This document shows, in pieces, positions 1-9,325 of a stretch of DNA of 64,000 nt (the stretch's first letter is position 1; every line of letters begins with the position of its first letter). The notes beneath the pieces were generated by a model, which had not been told where the DNA came from, made no database searches, and was given only the letters and a program-made list of their open reading frames with translations. Where the stretch lies: positions 1-64,000 of the forward strand of contig JACQEZ010000015.1 of assembly GCA_016200325.1 (NCBI GenBank), written 5' to 3'. The DNA comes from Candidatus Manganitrophaceae bacterium. GTDB lineage: Bacteria > Nitrospirota > Nitrospiria > SBBL01 > Manganitrophaceae. The position numbers and the translations under genes were made by a program.

Positions 1-2
1 AT

Positions 3-56
3 AAGCTACATACCGCCCGCGATATTATCGACTTCGTGAGTGAGACGGAGCAATAA
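3..56 (+). CDS. Acyl carrier protein, C-terminal end (partial)
   Basis: Only the last 17 codons and a TAA stop are inside the window. They read KLHTARDIIDFVSETEQ, which resembles the last helix of acyl carrier proteins, where a hydrophobic-Thr-x-x-Asp-hydrophobic-hydrophobic-x-hydrophobic pattern is usual. The next gene encodes a ketoacyl-ACP synthase, which needs an ACP, so the context fits. The phosphopantetheine serine lies upstream of the window and cannot be checked. The identification rests on a short tail plus context. Confidence 0.5.
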   Translation, partial: KLHTARDIIDFVSETEQ

Positions 57-153
57 TTCTCGTCGAAAGAACAAAAAAGTTGAAATGAGCTGTTGACCTG
101 AAGAACGTCAACACTGGTTCTTATTATAATTCCATGACACAAAGGAGGAGTAA

Positions 154-1752
154 ATGAGTGCAGGAACGGCAGTATTCTATGAGAGAAGGAAGAGCATCGC
201 ACCGATTGATTTTACAGATCGGCGGAGAGCCGAACGAAGAAGTAATTTAGAGTCCCCTTCGTCCGAGCGGAGGCGCCTCGCCTCGCAACTTCGGCGATTT
301 GATCGAGAGGTCATCCGCATCCCCGTTCATCTTCATGTAGATGGAAAAGAGATATCAGGACACACTCAAAATATCAGCTTGAGTGGACTGCTTATATTAA
401 TTAGCGATCCTCTACCAGCAGGCACTCCGGTCACTCTTCAGATTTCTTTTGGCGAAAGTTTCTGTTATTTAAACATCAGTGGTCAAGTTGTCTTCTGTAG
501 CGCGGGAAAAAACAATGGGACTAATCATTATATAAGTGGAATTAAATTTTCTGCCATCCATGATTTCGATCAAAAAATACTTAGCACGGCCATTCACGCA
601 CTCAAGCAAAATACAATAACAGAGGGGAAGTCATCAGTGAGCGTTACCATTGCTAAGGATAACATGTCCCAAGGTATTTTAGATTTTCACTATCAAACCT
701 TGAAATCTCTTGAAGAGAAAGTAAGACCTGCTATTCGAAAATCGACTGTTCACGCGTCAAAAATTGTCGGCTGGGGCTCCTACCTGCCACCCCAAGAGAT
801 CACGGCCGAAGAGATTAATAAAATGTTTAGAGCAGAAGGGTACAAAAATGTCGGAGCGGTTGTTGAGACTCTCACCGGGATTAAGTCACGGCGCTATGCT
901 AGCGCCGATCTTTTTCCCTCTGATTTAGCAGGTATGGCTGCTCGAGATGCGTTGAATAATGCGGGTATGGATGCAAAAGATCTCGATGTAATTATTTATT
1001 GTGGTATAGCCAAAGACTTCGATGAACCCGCCACTGCGATTGTGGTTCAAGATAAAATCGGAGCAAAGGATGCTTACGCTTTTGATCTGGTCAATGCCTG
1101 TAATGGATTTGTTACCGGCATAGATATTCTTGATTCTATGATTGCTTCCGGACGATGTGAAAACGGCATGGTGGTAACGGGCGAAAAAGTATCAATCGCG
1201 ATCGATTGGGAACCAAAGACAAAAGACGATTTTAAATTATGTATCTTCAGCTATACTATTGGGGATGCAGGCGGAGCAGCAGTCTTGACGAGAGCAACGG
1301 TGAATGAACCCAGGGGAATACGTGCGAGATGGTTTTCATCAAACAGTGAGTACTGGAGACTCGCACTTGCGGGCACCCTTGAAGGAGCAAATGAACATAA
1401 TAAATTCTTTAGGTCCCACGGGACTGACCTGGAAACAGCTGCTGTTAAATTAGCTCCGAAGGGATTAGAAAAAATCATGCAGATACTGAATTGGAATATG
1501 GAAGACATCAGTTTAGTCATACCTCACCAGATACCTACAACGTTTACAGACAATCTATATCATAAGGCAATGGGAATTCCGCACGATAAACTAATGTGGA
1601 CATTTCCATATTATGGAAACATTGCTACAGCCAGTATGCCCATTGCAATGTGCGAAGCAATAAGAACAAAAAGAGTTAAACAGGAAGACAAAGTACTATT
1701 AGCCGGGATTGCTGCTGGCTTCAGTGTAGGCCTGATCGGTCTTATTTCATGA
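154..1752 (+). CDS. PilZ domain fused to 3-oxoacyl-ACP synthase III
   Basis: A 532-residue protein with two parts. Residues about 45-150 form a PilZ domain with both c-di-GMP signatures: overlapping RxxxR motifs at Arg47-Arg51 and Arg51-Arg55, and NxSxxG at Asn73-Gly78. Residues about 200-532 form a thiolase-fold ketoacyl synthase of the KAS III (FabH) type, with nucleophile Cys316 in VNACNGF, His458 in IPHQ and Asn489 in YYGN, so the Cys-His-Asn triad is intact. KAS III enzymes condense an acyl thioester with malonyl-ACP. Ordinary FabH is about 320 residues and has no PilZ part. The start has a strong site, AAAGGAGGAG. It follows an ACP tail and is 7 bases from a sensor kinase. Inference: condensation controlled by c-di-GMP, making a specialised lipid or signal. 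The product is unknown. Confidence 0.85.
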   Translation: MSAGTAVFYERRKSIAPIDFTDRRRAERRSNLESPSSERRRLASQLRRFDREVIRIPVHLHVDGKEISGHTQNISLSGLLILISDPLPAGTPVTLQISFGESFCYLNISGQVVFCSAGKNNGTNHYISGIKFSAIHDFDQKILSTAIHALKQNTITEGKSSVSVTIAKDNMSQGILDFHYQTLKSLEEKVRPAIRKSTVHASKIVGWGSYLPPQEITAEEINKMFRAEGYKNVGAVVETLTGIKSRRYASADLFPSDLAGMAARDALNNAGMDAKDLDVIIYCGIAKDFDEPATAIVVQDKIGAKDAYAFDLVNACNGFVTGIDILDSMIASGRCENGMVVTGEKVSIAIDWEPKTKDDFKLCIFSYTIGDAGGAAVLTRATVNEPRGIRARWFSSNSEYWRLALAGTLEGANEHNKFFRSHGTDLETAAVKLAPKGLEKIMQILNWNMEDISLVIPHQIPTTFTDNLYHKAMGIPHDKLMWTFPYYGNIATASMPIAMCEAIRTKRVKQEDKVLLAGIAAGFSVGLIGLIS

Positions 1753-1759
1753 AGGAATA

Positions 1760-4700
1760 ATGGAAGCATTCCAAGACAACCTTGCAGTAGGTTTAGGCTT
1801 AACAGCCGCTGCCACATTTCTTCTTGGGCTTTTTGTATCTTTGAACAAAAGGAAGGAATCTCTTGGATTAATTTTTTTCTTTTATTGTATCTCCATCTCA
1901 TGGTGGAGTCTTCTTGAACTGCTGCTAATCACAAATACAAATAAAGAATCAGCCTTATTAATAGGCAGGAGCATGGAAGCAGGGGTTCCCTATATTCCTA
2001 CCCTCCTGGTACATTTTGTCACTATCCTGCTCGAAAACCCTCTTGCTCGCTGGAAATTGGTTATCCTCTATTCGGTGAGCATATTTCTCAGTATGCTTTT
2101 TTTCACTAATCTGATGATCTCAGATGTAATCCAAAGAACTGATATCAATTTTATGATCGTGCCTGGACCTTTTTATTCACTTCTATTAATCTTCTTTGCC
2201 TTTTGTATCTCTTATGGCCATCTAAAACTCTTCCAGGCATATATCTCATCAAAGGGATCTAAGAGAGTTCAGATGGGGTATTACCTGTGGTCATCCATAG
2301 CGGGTTACCTTGGCGGCAGTTCAAACTTCCTCTTGGTTTATGACGTTAGGATCCCATTTCTTAATAGCTATGGAACATATGCCGTACCGCTGTATGTTGG
2401 GGCCACCACTTATGCAATAGTCCGCTATCAGTTAATGGATATTCGAACCGTCATTCATAAGACGGCGATGTGGCTGACCACCTCGTCGCTGGCCCTTATG
2501 CCCATTCTGTTTACAACTATATGGGCCAGACCGTGGATAACAAACCTTTCTGATTTTCAACTTTCCACTATGATCGCTCTCCATTTTCTCTTACTGGTTT
2601 TCTACATCAAAACGGTTCAACCGCGCATCGACCATCTCTTCCAGCGTCGAAAGTATGACATGCAAAAAATACTGCAGGGAATGGTCAAAGAACTAACTCT
2701 ATTAAAGGATTTGAAGGGATTAACCGAAAAGATTGTATCCACAATTCGGGAGGCGCTATACGTTTCTCATTCTTCCATAGTATTGTGGGATGTGAAGAAA
2801 TCTCAGTATGCTTATGTGGGAAACGAAAGTACTCAAATTGATTTTAGAGCTCACGCTCCATTTTTAAACTGGATGCAGAAAGAAGATCGAGTCATCGAGT
2901 CTATGGAACTTGAGGCCGATCCACGGCATGAAAACGTTAAAGCATCGGCTCATCGCTATTTCGAAGCCTTTTCAGCCAAGGTTGCACTTCCTCTAATCCA
3001 TGACCAAAAACTGATAGGGATCATTAACCTCGGGGAAAAAGACAATCTCAAACCATTTACCCGCTCGGATATTGAATTCCTCTCAAATCTAAGAATCGAA
3101 GCCTCCATTGCCCTCTCCAATTCGCTCTTATATGATGATGTTCACAAAATGTCCGAAACACTCCGGCAGTGGGCATTAGACTTAGAAAGAAAGGTCGAAG
3201 AGCGGACCCGTGAGTTGTCCGAAAGCAAGGCGGAGTTGGAGCGCTCTTATCAAAAACTCCAAGAGCTCGATCAAGTCAAAACCCAGTTCTTCGCCAATAT
3301 CTCCCATGAGCTTCGCACCCCTCTCACACTGATCCTGGCCCCGCTGGAATCGATGCTCCATCGGGAGACGCTGCAAAACGACCGACGGGAAGACTTAAAC
3401 AGCATGTATCAAAACGGCCTTCGCCTTCTCAAGTTGATCAACAACCTTCTCGATTTGGCCAAGATCGACGCCGGGAAGATGCAGCTCTCCTACTCAAAAG
3501 CGGACTTTACAAAATTCATTAAAGGGATTATTGCCTCCATTACACCTTTGGCGGAGAAGAAGGAAATCTCTCTCTCCTTCACCTGTCCCGATCCGATCGA
3601 TGAATTCTATTTCGATCGAGATAAGATCGAAAAGGTTCTTCTAAATCTGATCTTCAATGCCATCAAGTTCACCCCGGTCGGTGGAAAGGTCGAAGTCTCC
3701 TGCGAGCAGAGCGTCGATCAGGTGTTCGTTAAAGTAACCGATACGGGGATCGGCATCGCCGCGGAAAACCTCCACAAGCTCTTCAACCGTTTTTCTCAAG
3801 TCGATGCCTCTTCCAGCCGCCGGTTTGAGGGAACCGGGATCGGGCTGGCCCTCTCGAAGGAGTTAATCGAGCTTCATAAAGGAGAAATCTCGGCAGAGAG
3901 TAAGCTGGGTAGCGGGACGACCATGACCTTTACCATTCCCTTTCTTGATGCCCCCGTTTTCATCTCCGAGGAAAAAGAGGAAGGGAGTCAGGATTGGACC
4001 CGCTCGTTGCATCAAGCGGCAGAATATGCGACCGCCGGCATTGTCCAAGAGTCGCAACCGATTCAGAACACCGTCTCAGGCAGCCGGCCCGGCACGCCGA
4101 AGCTTCTGGTGGTCGAAGACAATCCCGACATGCTCCACTTTCTGGCGGCTCAACTCCAAGATGACTATTATATCATTACGGCTCAGAATGGGGTGGAGGG
4201 GGTACAGCGGGCTCAGTCGGAGCTGCCGAGCTTAATTCTCTCCGATGTCATGATGCCGATCAAAGACGGCTATCAACTCTGTCGAGAGATCAAGGAAAAC
4301 CCGCTGACCAAGCAGATCCCGGTCGTCTTGATCTCGGCCAAAGCGGACCTCTCGATGAAGATCGAGGGATTGGAATATGGCGCCGACGATTATCTCACAA
4401 AGCCGTTTAGCTGCGAGGAGCTTCGGGCCCGGATCAAGTCGCTCCTCAACCAGCGCGGTCTGGAAGCCCAGCTGATTCATTCGGAAAAGATGGCGGCCCT
4501 CGGCCTGCTCGTCGCCGGGATGGCGCACGAGATCAACAACCCGATCAGCTTCGCCAAGGTCAGTCTGGAGAACCTTCGTAGCGCGCTCGACGAGCACGAG
4601 CGGCTTGCAAAAGAGGGGGCGACCCTCGACAGCGCCGAGATCAACCGATTAAATGAGAAAATCGGCCGGGCCATCTCGATCATCAAAACAGGGTTGGACC

Positions 4701-5221
4701 GGACCGAGACCATCATCTCCGACCTGAAAGCTTTCGTCAGAAAAGACGAGGCCCAATTCAGACCGATCGACCTCCATGCAGGATTTGATTCGACACTCAA
4801 TTTAATGCGTCCAGAGCTCAAGGATCGCATTATCGTCACCAAGGAATACGGGGAGATCGGCTTGATCGAAGCGGTTCCCGGCCAGATCAATCAGGTTTTC
4901 ATGAACTTGCTGCAGAATGCGATCCATGCCATTCCGGACAAAGGGGAGATCCGCATTAAAACGTGGAAAGAAGAAGGGTGGGTGAAGGTCTCGGTGAAAG
5001 ACAGCGGAACGGGCATTCCGATGGAAAATCAAAAACGGATCTTTGAGCCTTTCTTCACCACGAAAGAGGTCGGAAAGGGAACCGACCTCGGGCTTTCGGT
5101 CAGCTATCGTATCCTTCAGAGCCATGGGGGAGAGATTTCCGTCTACAGCCAGGCGGGACAAGGGACCGAGTTTATTCTCACGCTGCCCGCTCGACAGGCC
5201 CTCAGCGTCGTGCGGCATTAA
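1760..5221 (+). CDS. Membrane hybrid histidine kinase: 7TM-like, GAF, HK, REC, HK
   Basis: An 1153-residue multidomain kinase. Residues about 10-290 hold seven or eight hydrophobic segments, like the 7TM sensor region of some histidine kinases. A GAF domain follows (about 308-465), then a coiled coil (470-505), a HisKA domain with phospho-acceptor His516 in ISHELRTP, and an HATPase domain (about 615-730). Next is a receiver with Asp829 in LSDVMMP, then a second HisKA-like region with His923 in GMAHEINNP and a second HATPase domain (about 1040-1150). Two kinase cores around a receiver suggest an internal phosphorelay. It starts 7 bases after the PilZ-KASIII gene and is probably cotranscribed with it. 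Base composition is AT-richer up to about base 3150 and GC-richer after it, so the sensor and kinase halves may have different origins. The ligand is unknown. Confidence 0.9.
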   Translation: MEAFQDNLAVGLGLTAAATFLLGLFVSLNKRKESLGLIFFFYCISISWWSLLELLLITNTNKESALLIGRSMEAGVPYIPTLLVHFVTILLENPLARWKLVILYSVSIFLSMLFFTNLMISDVIQRTDINFMIVPGPFYSLLLIFFAFCISYGHLKLFQAYISSKGSKRVQMGYYLWSSIAGYLGGSSNFLLVYDVRIPFLNSYGTYAVPLYVGATTYAIVRYQLMDIRTVIHKTAMWLTTSSLALMPILFTTIWARPWITNLSDFQLSTMIALHFLLLVFYIKTVQPRIDHLFQRRKYDMQKILQGMVKELTLLKDLKGLTEKIVSTIREALYVSHSSIVLWDVKKSQYAYVGNESTQIDFRAHAPFLNWMQKEDRVIESMELEADPRHENVKASAHRYFEAFSAKVALPLIHDQKLIGIINLGEKDNLKPFTRSDIEFLSNLRIEASIALSNSLLYDDVHKMSETLRQWALDLERKVEERTRELSESKAELERSYQKLQELDQVKTQFFANISHELRTPLTLILAPLESMLHRETLQNDRREDLNSMYQNGLRLLKLINNLLDLAKIDAGKMQLSYSKADFTKFIKGIIASITPLAEKKEISLSFTCPDPIDEFYFDRDKIEKVLLNLIFNAIKFTPVGGKVEVSCEQSVDQVFVKVTDTGIGIAAENLHKLFNRFSQVDASSSRRFEGTGIGLALSKELIELHKGEISAESKLGSGTTMTFTIPFLDAPVFISEEKEEGSQDWTRSLHQAAEYATAGIVQESQPIQNTVSGSRPGTPKLLVVEDNPDMLHFLAAQLQDDYYIITAQNGVEGVQRAQSELPSLILSDVMMPIKDGYQLCREIKENPLTKQIPVVLISAKADLSMKIEGLEYGADDYLTKPFSCEELRARIKSLLNQRGLEAQLIHSEKMAALGLLVAGMAHEINNPISFAKVSLENLRSALDEHERLAKEGATLDSAEINRLNEKIGRAISIIKTGLDRTETIISDLKAFVRKDEAQFRPIDLHAGFDSTLNLMRPELKDRIIVTKEYGEIGLIEAVPGQINQVFMNLLQNAIHAIPDKGEIRIKTWKEEGWVKVSVKDSGTGIPMENQKRIFEPFFTTKEVGKGTDLGLSVSYRILQSHGGEISVYSQAGQGTEFILTLPARQALSVVRH

Positions 5222-5250
5222 TCCGCAGATCACTCCTTTCAGGAGCTCTT

Positions 5251-6441
5251 ATGCAATCTGGACCTGACCACAAAGAATACCCGGTGCTCTTTGTCGATGA
5301 TGAAGAGATGGCCTTGCTCAGCCTCGCGGAGCTCTATGAGCGGGAGTTCACGGTTTATACGGCGAAGAGCGGCCGGGAGGCGATCGAGATCCTTCAGGCC
5401 CATCCCGAGATCGCGGTGATTATCAGCGATCAGAGAATGCCGGGCATGACCGGCGTTGAAGTCCTCGCCGAAGCGAGAAAGATCTGTCCGGATGCCGTCC
5501 GGATGCTCCTGACCGCCTACACCGAAATGGAGATGGTCATCGAAGCGATCAACAAAGGGAATATCTACCGCTACATCTCGAAGCCCTATGACGTCGCCGA
5601 GCTTCGCTGTGCCATGCTCCAGGGGGTGGAGCACCACTGTCTCGTGAAAGAGCGAGACCGGCTTTATGCGGAAAAAATCGAGACGCTCAAGCGGGTCGCA
5701 CGAACCAACCGCCTCACCGCCATCGGCACGTTGGCCGCCGGGATGGCGCACGAGATCAACAACCCGATGGTGGCGATTTACACCTTCCTTCAGATGCTCC
5801 CACAAAAACTCCAGGAGTCGCGACTCGACAAAGAATATTTCGATCACTTCTATCAGCTCTCGATTCGCGAGGCGGAGAGAATCCAGACGCTGATCCGGAA
5901 ACTGCTCGACTTCTCTAAGGGAGCCGATCAGGATACCCTTTCGCTCAAAGAAGAAAGCCTTAATCTCCTCTTACAAGAAGTCGTCACCCTCCTCAAACAC
6001 GAAGCCGGCAAGAAAGGGATCGAGTTCGACCTTCAACTCGCCCCCGATCTCCCCCCCATCAAAATAGATCAGGAGAAGATCAAGCAAGTTTTTTTAAATC
6101 TCATTTTAAATGCCATCCAGGCCACCGCCACCGGGAAGATCACCCTGATGACCTCTTACCAGGCGGACCCCTCCCCCACTCTGGTCAAAGTGGTCGTCGC
6201 CGATACCGGCGCCGGCATTTCAGAGGAAAATTTGGAAAAACTCTTCAATCCCTTTTTCACGACGAAGGAGGCGGAGGGAACCGGATTGGGCTTGATGATT
6301 TGCCACCATATCGTCGACCAACACCGTGGAAATATCGACGTCACCTCCCAAATCGGAAAGGGAACGAAAGTCACCCTCCAGATGCCGCTCGATCCCCTTC
6401 AGCACGAACGCCGCAAAACAGAAAGGCGAGACAGCCGTTAA
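5251..6441 (+). CDS. Response regulator-histidine kinase (REC-HisKA-HATPase)
   Basis: A 396-residue soluble protein. An N-terminal receiver (about 10-125) has phospho-acceptor Asp60 in ISDQRMP and Lys in the YISKP motif. It is joined to a HisKA-like domain with His167 in GMAHEINNP and an HATPase domain with N-box NLILNAIQA and GTGLGL. The kinase part is close to the second kinase core of the preceding gene, including the AxGMAHEINNP sequence, so the two probably share ancestry. It lies 29 bases downstream of the hybrid kinase in the same direction and is likely its phosphorelay partner. No DNA-binding output domain is present. The C-terminus is strongly basic (ERRKTERRDSR). Confidence 0.88.
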   Translation: MQSGPDHKEYPVLFVDDEEMALLSLAELYEREFTVYTAKSGREAIEILQAHPEIAVIISDQRMPGMTGVEVLAEARKICPDAVRMLLTAYTEMEMVIEAINKGNIYRYISKPYDVAELRCAMLQGVEHHCLVKERDRLYAEKIETLKRVARTNRLTAIGTLAAGMAHEINNPMVAIYTFLQMLPQKLQESRLDKEYFDHFYQLSIREAERIQTLIRKLLDFSKGADQDTLSLKEESLNLLLQEVVTLLKHEAGKKGIEFDLQLAPDLPPIKIDQEKIKQVFLNLILNAIQATATGKITLMTSYQADPSPTLVKVVVADTGAGISEENLEKLFNPFFTTKEAEGTGLGLMICHHIVDQHRGNIDVTSQIGKGTKVTLQMPLDPLQHERRKTERRDSR

Positions 6442-6617
6442 CAGCGCCTGCCATCGGCTCCGATCAGGGCGTCTCCCAAAGAGAGCGATCAAACGGGATT
6501 CGCTTCTCAGCCCTCCTGTAACTCACCGGCAGGGGACGGGAGACGCATCAACCCGGAATCCGAAACCGTCTCAATCCACCCTCCACCCCTTGTGCCATTA
6601 CTCATTACCTCCGAGAC

Positions 6618-6646
6618 TTGACTTCTCAAATCGATCTGTATAGACA
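6618..6646 (+). promoter_or_regulatory. Possible sigma-70 promoter for the YtxH gene
   Basis: TTGACT at 6618-6623 resembles a -35 box, and TAGACA lies 17 bases downstream at 6641-6646. TATAGA at 6639-6644 is an alternative with a 15-base spacer. The -10 match is weak. The site lies in the 275-base gap between the response-regulator kinase and the YtxH gene, which otherwise shows nothing recognisable. Confidence 0.3.
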
Positions 6647-6716
6647 ATAGAATATCTTTTTTAACCGAGACTCGGAGCGGCCATCGCCTCTCCCTCATCC
6701 TGAAAAAGGAGGAAAC

Positions 6717-7016
6717 ATGAAAGGGGAATCCCGTTTTGCTTTTGGTCTGCTGATGTTCTTGGCAGGCCTGGCCGCCGGCGCATTGGCAGGGGTGCTGTTC
6801 GCCCCTCGGTCGGGCAGAGAAACTCAAAAAGATTTAAGAGGGCTTGCGAACGAAACCGGGAAGCGCTTCGGTCGCATCACCGAAAAAACAAGAGAGTCCC
6901 TCGCCGGCGCGGCAGACCAGGGAAAACAGTGGGCAAACGACGCCCAAGAACACCTCAAATCGATCGGTCAAGCGGCATCGAAGGTCGTTGACGAAGGGAG
7001 GGAGTTCACACGCTAA
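6717..7016 (+). CDS. YtxH domain-containing protein
   Basis: A 99-residue protein with one N-terminal membrane helix (about residues 7-27, rich in Ala, Gly and Leu) followed by FAPRSGRETQ, the hallmark of YtxH (gas-vesicle-GvpP-like) proteins. The rest is a charged, probably helical tail. The function of the family is not settled; several members are linked to general or salt stress. A strong ribosome-binding site, AAGGAGG, precedes the ATG. The gene stands alone, with a stem-loop right after it, and is probably a single-gene transcript. Confidence 0.8.
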   Translation: MKGESRFAFGLLMFLAGLAAGALAGVLFAPRSGRETQKDLRGLANETGKRFGRITEKTRESLAGAADQGKQWANDAQEHLKSIGQAASKVVDEGREFTR

Positions 7017-7022
7017 GGTCTA

Positions 7023-7058
7023 GTGGATCCCGCAGGTCGGACAGCCCGCGGGATCCAC
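7023..7058 (+). terminator. Perfect 11-bp stem-loop after the YtxH gene
   Basis: GTGGATCCCGC at 7023-7033 is the exact reverse complement of GCGGGATCCAC at 7048-7058, with a 14-base loop. It starts 6 bases after the YtxH stop. There is no U-run after it, so it may stabilise the mRNA 3' end or act with a factor and not as a classical intrinsic terminator. The remaining bases up to the glgE start at 7240 hold nothing else recognised. Confidence 0.5.
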
Positions 7059-7239
7059 CGATACATTCAATCAGCGAATTTACCGATTAGATGCCTAGGA
7101 AATTTGCAAAAGTCGCTCCAAAATCATCCTACAGAAACCAGCCTCAGTTTACCTTCCCCACCCGGATCAGTTACAATAAAACAAACGACGGCCGGTCCTC
7201 TCGAGATGAAATAATTGAAGAGAGCTCTCCGTCAAAAAA

Positions 7240-9243
7240 ATGAAACGTTTGGGAACAATGACTCAATCCAAAAACCTCCAGCCACGTTTTCCGGACCAGG
7301 CACAGCAGCGGGTGATGATCGAACGGGTTGCGCCGGAAATCGACGCCGGTCGTTATCCGATCAAGCGAACGCCCGGGGAAAAGGTCGTCGTGACCGCCGC
7401 CATTTTCGCCGATGGTCACGACCGTATCGCCGCCCGGCTCCTCTATAAACCGGTCACGGAAGAGAGGTGGCAAGAGACGCTGATGGAGCCGCTCGGCAAT
7501 GATGCTTGGAGCGGAACGTTCGTCCCGGCCGATGCGCGCCATTATCATTACACCCTGGAGGCGTGGATCGACCGGTTTGTTTCATGGCGGGACGATCTGG
7601 CCAAACGGATCAACGCCGGCCAGGAGGTCGGCAGCGAACTGCTGGAAGGGGCCGGCCTCGTCTCCGATGCCGCCAAGCGGGCCGCCGGAGAAGATCAAGA
7701 GCGGCTGCGCGAGCATGCCGGAATTTTGTCGGGTTCGTTGCCTCAGGAACTGCGCATTGAGGTCGCGCTGCATGAATCGCTCGACACCCTGATGTCGCGG
7801 TATCCCGACCGAAGCCGCGCCACCCGGTACGAGCGGACACTCGAAGTCCGTGTAGAGCGGGAACGGGCGCGCTACAGCGCCTGGTACGAAATGTTTCCCC
7901 GATCAGCCGGTCCCGATCCGGCGCGCAGCGCCACCTTTGGGGAGGCGGCCTCACGCATCCCGGAGATCGCGTCGATGGGATTCGACGTCCTCTATCTTCC
8001 CCCGATCCATCCGATCGGAAAAAAATTTCGCAAGGGGCCCAACAATGCGTTGAGGGCGGGGCCAGGCGATCCGGGAAGCCCCTGGGCGATCGGATCGGAA
8101 GCGGGCGGACACAAAGCGGTCGATCCGGGACTCGGCACGCTGGAAGATTTTCGGCAGTTCGTCGCGGCGGCCAATCGACAGGGGCTGGAAGTCGCCCTCG
8201 ACATCGCCTTCCAATGCTCCCCCGATCACCCCTATGTGAAGGAGCATCCCGAGTGGTTTCTCCACCGCCCCGACGGAACGATCAAATACGCGGAGAATCC
8301 GCCGAAGAAATATCAGGACATCTATCCATTCAATTTCGAGTGTGACGATTGGCGAGGACTCTGGACGGAGTTGAAAAGCGTCATCGAATTTTGGATCGAC
8401 CAGGGGGTGAAGATCTTCCGCGTCGACAATCCCCACACCAAGCCGCTTCGCTTCTGGTTCTGGCTGATCGGCGAGATCCAGAAAAAACACCCGGAGACGA
8501 TCTTCCTCGCCGAGGCCTTCACCCGACCGAAGATCATGTATGCGCTCGCCAAAGGGGGATTCACGCAATCTTACACCTACTTTACCTGGCGCAATGCAAA
8601 ACAGGAGCTGATCGACTACGTCACTGAGCTGACCCAGACGGAGGTGCGGGAGTACTTTCGTCCGAATTTCTTCGCGAACACCCCCGACATTCTCCACGCC
8701 TATCTGCAGACCGGCGGCCGACCGGCCTTTCAGGCGCGGCTCGTCCTCGCCGCAACGCTGGCGGCGAATTATGGGATCTACAGCGGCTATGAGCTCTGTG
8801 AGAGCCGCGCCGTTCCCGGAACGGAAGAGTATCAAGATTCAGAGAAGTACCAGGTCCGCGCCTGGGATTGGGAGCGCCCCGGCAACATCAAGGAGCTCGT
8901 CGCCCGCGTCAATCGAATCCGGGGAGAGAACCGGGCGCTCCATTTTAACGACCGGCTTCGCTTCTGCGCCATTAACAACGACCAGATTCTCTGCTATACA
9001 AAGACGACGGAAGATCTCTCGAACAGCCTCCTCATTGCGGTAAACCTCGACCCGCACCATCCGCAATACGGGTGGGTCCAGGTTCCGATTCACGAGCTCG
9101 GTATTGAGACGGATGAAAGCTATCCGGTTCACGATCTGATCACCGATGTCCGCTATCAATGGCGCGGCGAGTGGAACTATATCCGGCTCGATCCGGCGGT
9201 CATGCCGGCTCACATTTTCAGCGTGAATCCAAAACTCCCTTAA
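7240..9243 (+). CDS. glgE: Alpha-1,4-glucan:maltose-1-phosphate maltosyltransferase GlgE
   Basis: A 667-residue GH13_3 enzyme that transfers maltosyl units from maltose-1-phosphate to alpha-1,4-glucan. The N-terminal beta-sandwich (about 30-130) and helical insert precede a TIM barrel. The family-typical GPNNALRAGPGDPGSPWAIG stretch is present, as are nucleophile Asp396 in RVDNPHTKP and acid/base Glu425 in LAEAFTRP. Length and residue spacing match characterised GlgE proteins. The start is uncertain: ATG at 7240 and ATG at 7258 are in frame and neither has a strong ribosome-binding site. It begins a cluster with the trehalose synthase-maltokinase fusion and glgB, so the full trehalose-to-glucan route is encoded. 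Confidence 0.95.
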   Translation: MKRLGTMTQSKNLQPRFPDQAQQRVMIERVAPEIDAGRYPIKRTPGEKVVVTAAIFADGHDRIAARLLYKPVTEERWQETLMEPLGNDAWSGTFVPADARHYHYTLEAWIDRFVSWRDDLAKRINAGQEVGSELLEGAGLVSDAAKRAAGEDQERLREHAGILSGSLPQELRIEVALHESLDTLMSRYPDRSRATRYERTLEVRVERERARYSAWYEMFPRSAGPDPARSATFGEAASRIPEIASMGFDVLYLPPIHPIGKKFRKGPNNALRAGPGDPGSPWAIGSEAGGHKAVDPGLGTLEDFRQFVAAANRQGLEVALDIAFQCSPDHPYVKEHPEWFLHRPDGTIKYAENPPKKYQDIYPFNFECDDWRGLWTELKSVIEFWIDQGVKIFRVDNPHTKPLRFWFWLIGEIQKKHPETIFLAEAFTRPKIMYALAKGGFTQSYTYFTWRNAKQELIDYVTELTQTEVREYFRPNFFANTPDILHAYLQTGGRPAFQARLVLAATLAANYGIYSGYELCESRAVPGTEEYQDSEKYQVRAWDWERPGNIKELVARVNRIRGENRALHFNDRLRFCAINNDQILCYTKTTEDLSNSLLIAVNLDPHHPQYGWVQVPIHELGIETDESYPVHDLITDVRYQWRGEWNYIRLDPAVMPAHIFSVNPKLP

Positions 9244-9267
9244 TAAAAGATAAAAGGGACGGGATAG

Positions 9268-9298
9268 AGAGACCCGGCGACGGGCCTCTTGGTTTTTT
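9268..9298 (+). terminator. Attenuator-like hairpin with T-run between glgE and treS
   Basis: Left arm 9268-9276 (AGAGACCCG) pairs with right arm 9281-9289 (CGGGCCTCT), with one A-C mismatch and a GCGA tetraloop. A run of six T at 9293-9298 follows. This looks like a weak intrinsic terminator inside the operon and could lower expression of treS-mak and glgB relative to glgE. It has not been tested. Confidence 0.45.
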
Positions 9299-9325
9299 CA
9301 ATCAAATCAAAGCGAGGAGATCTGA

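Noticed and set aside
7951-8835. Long minus-strand frame inside glgE
   Set aside because: Shadow of a GC-rich gene; arginine-rich translation without domain features, while the plus strand encodes full-length GlgE.
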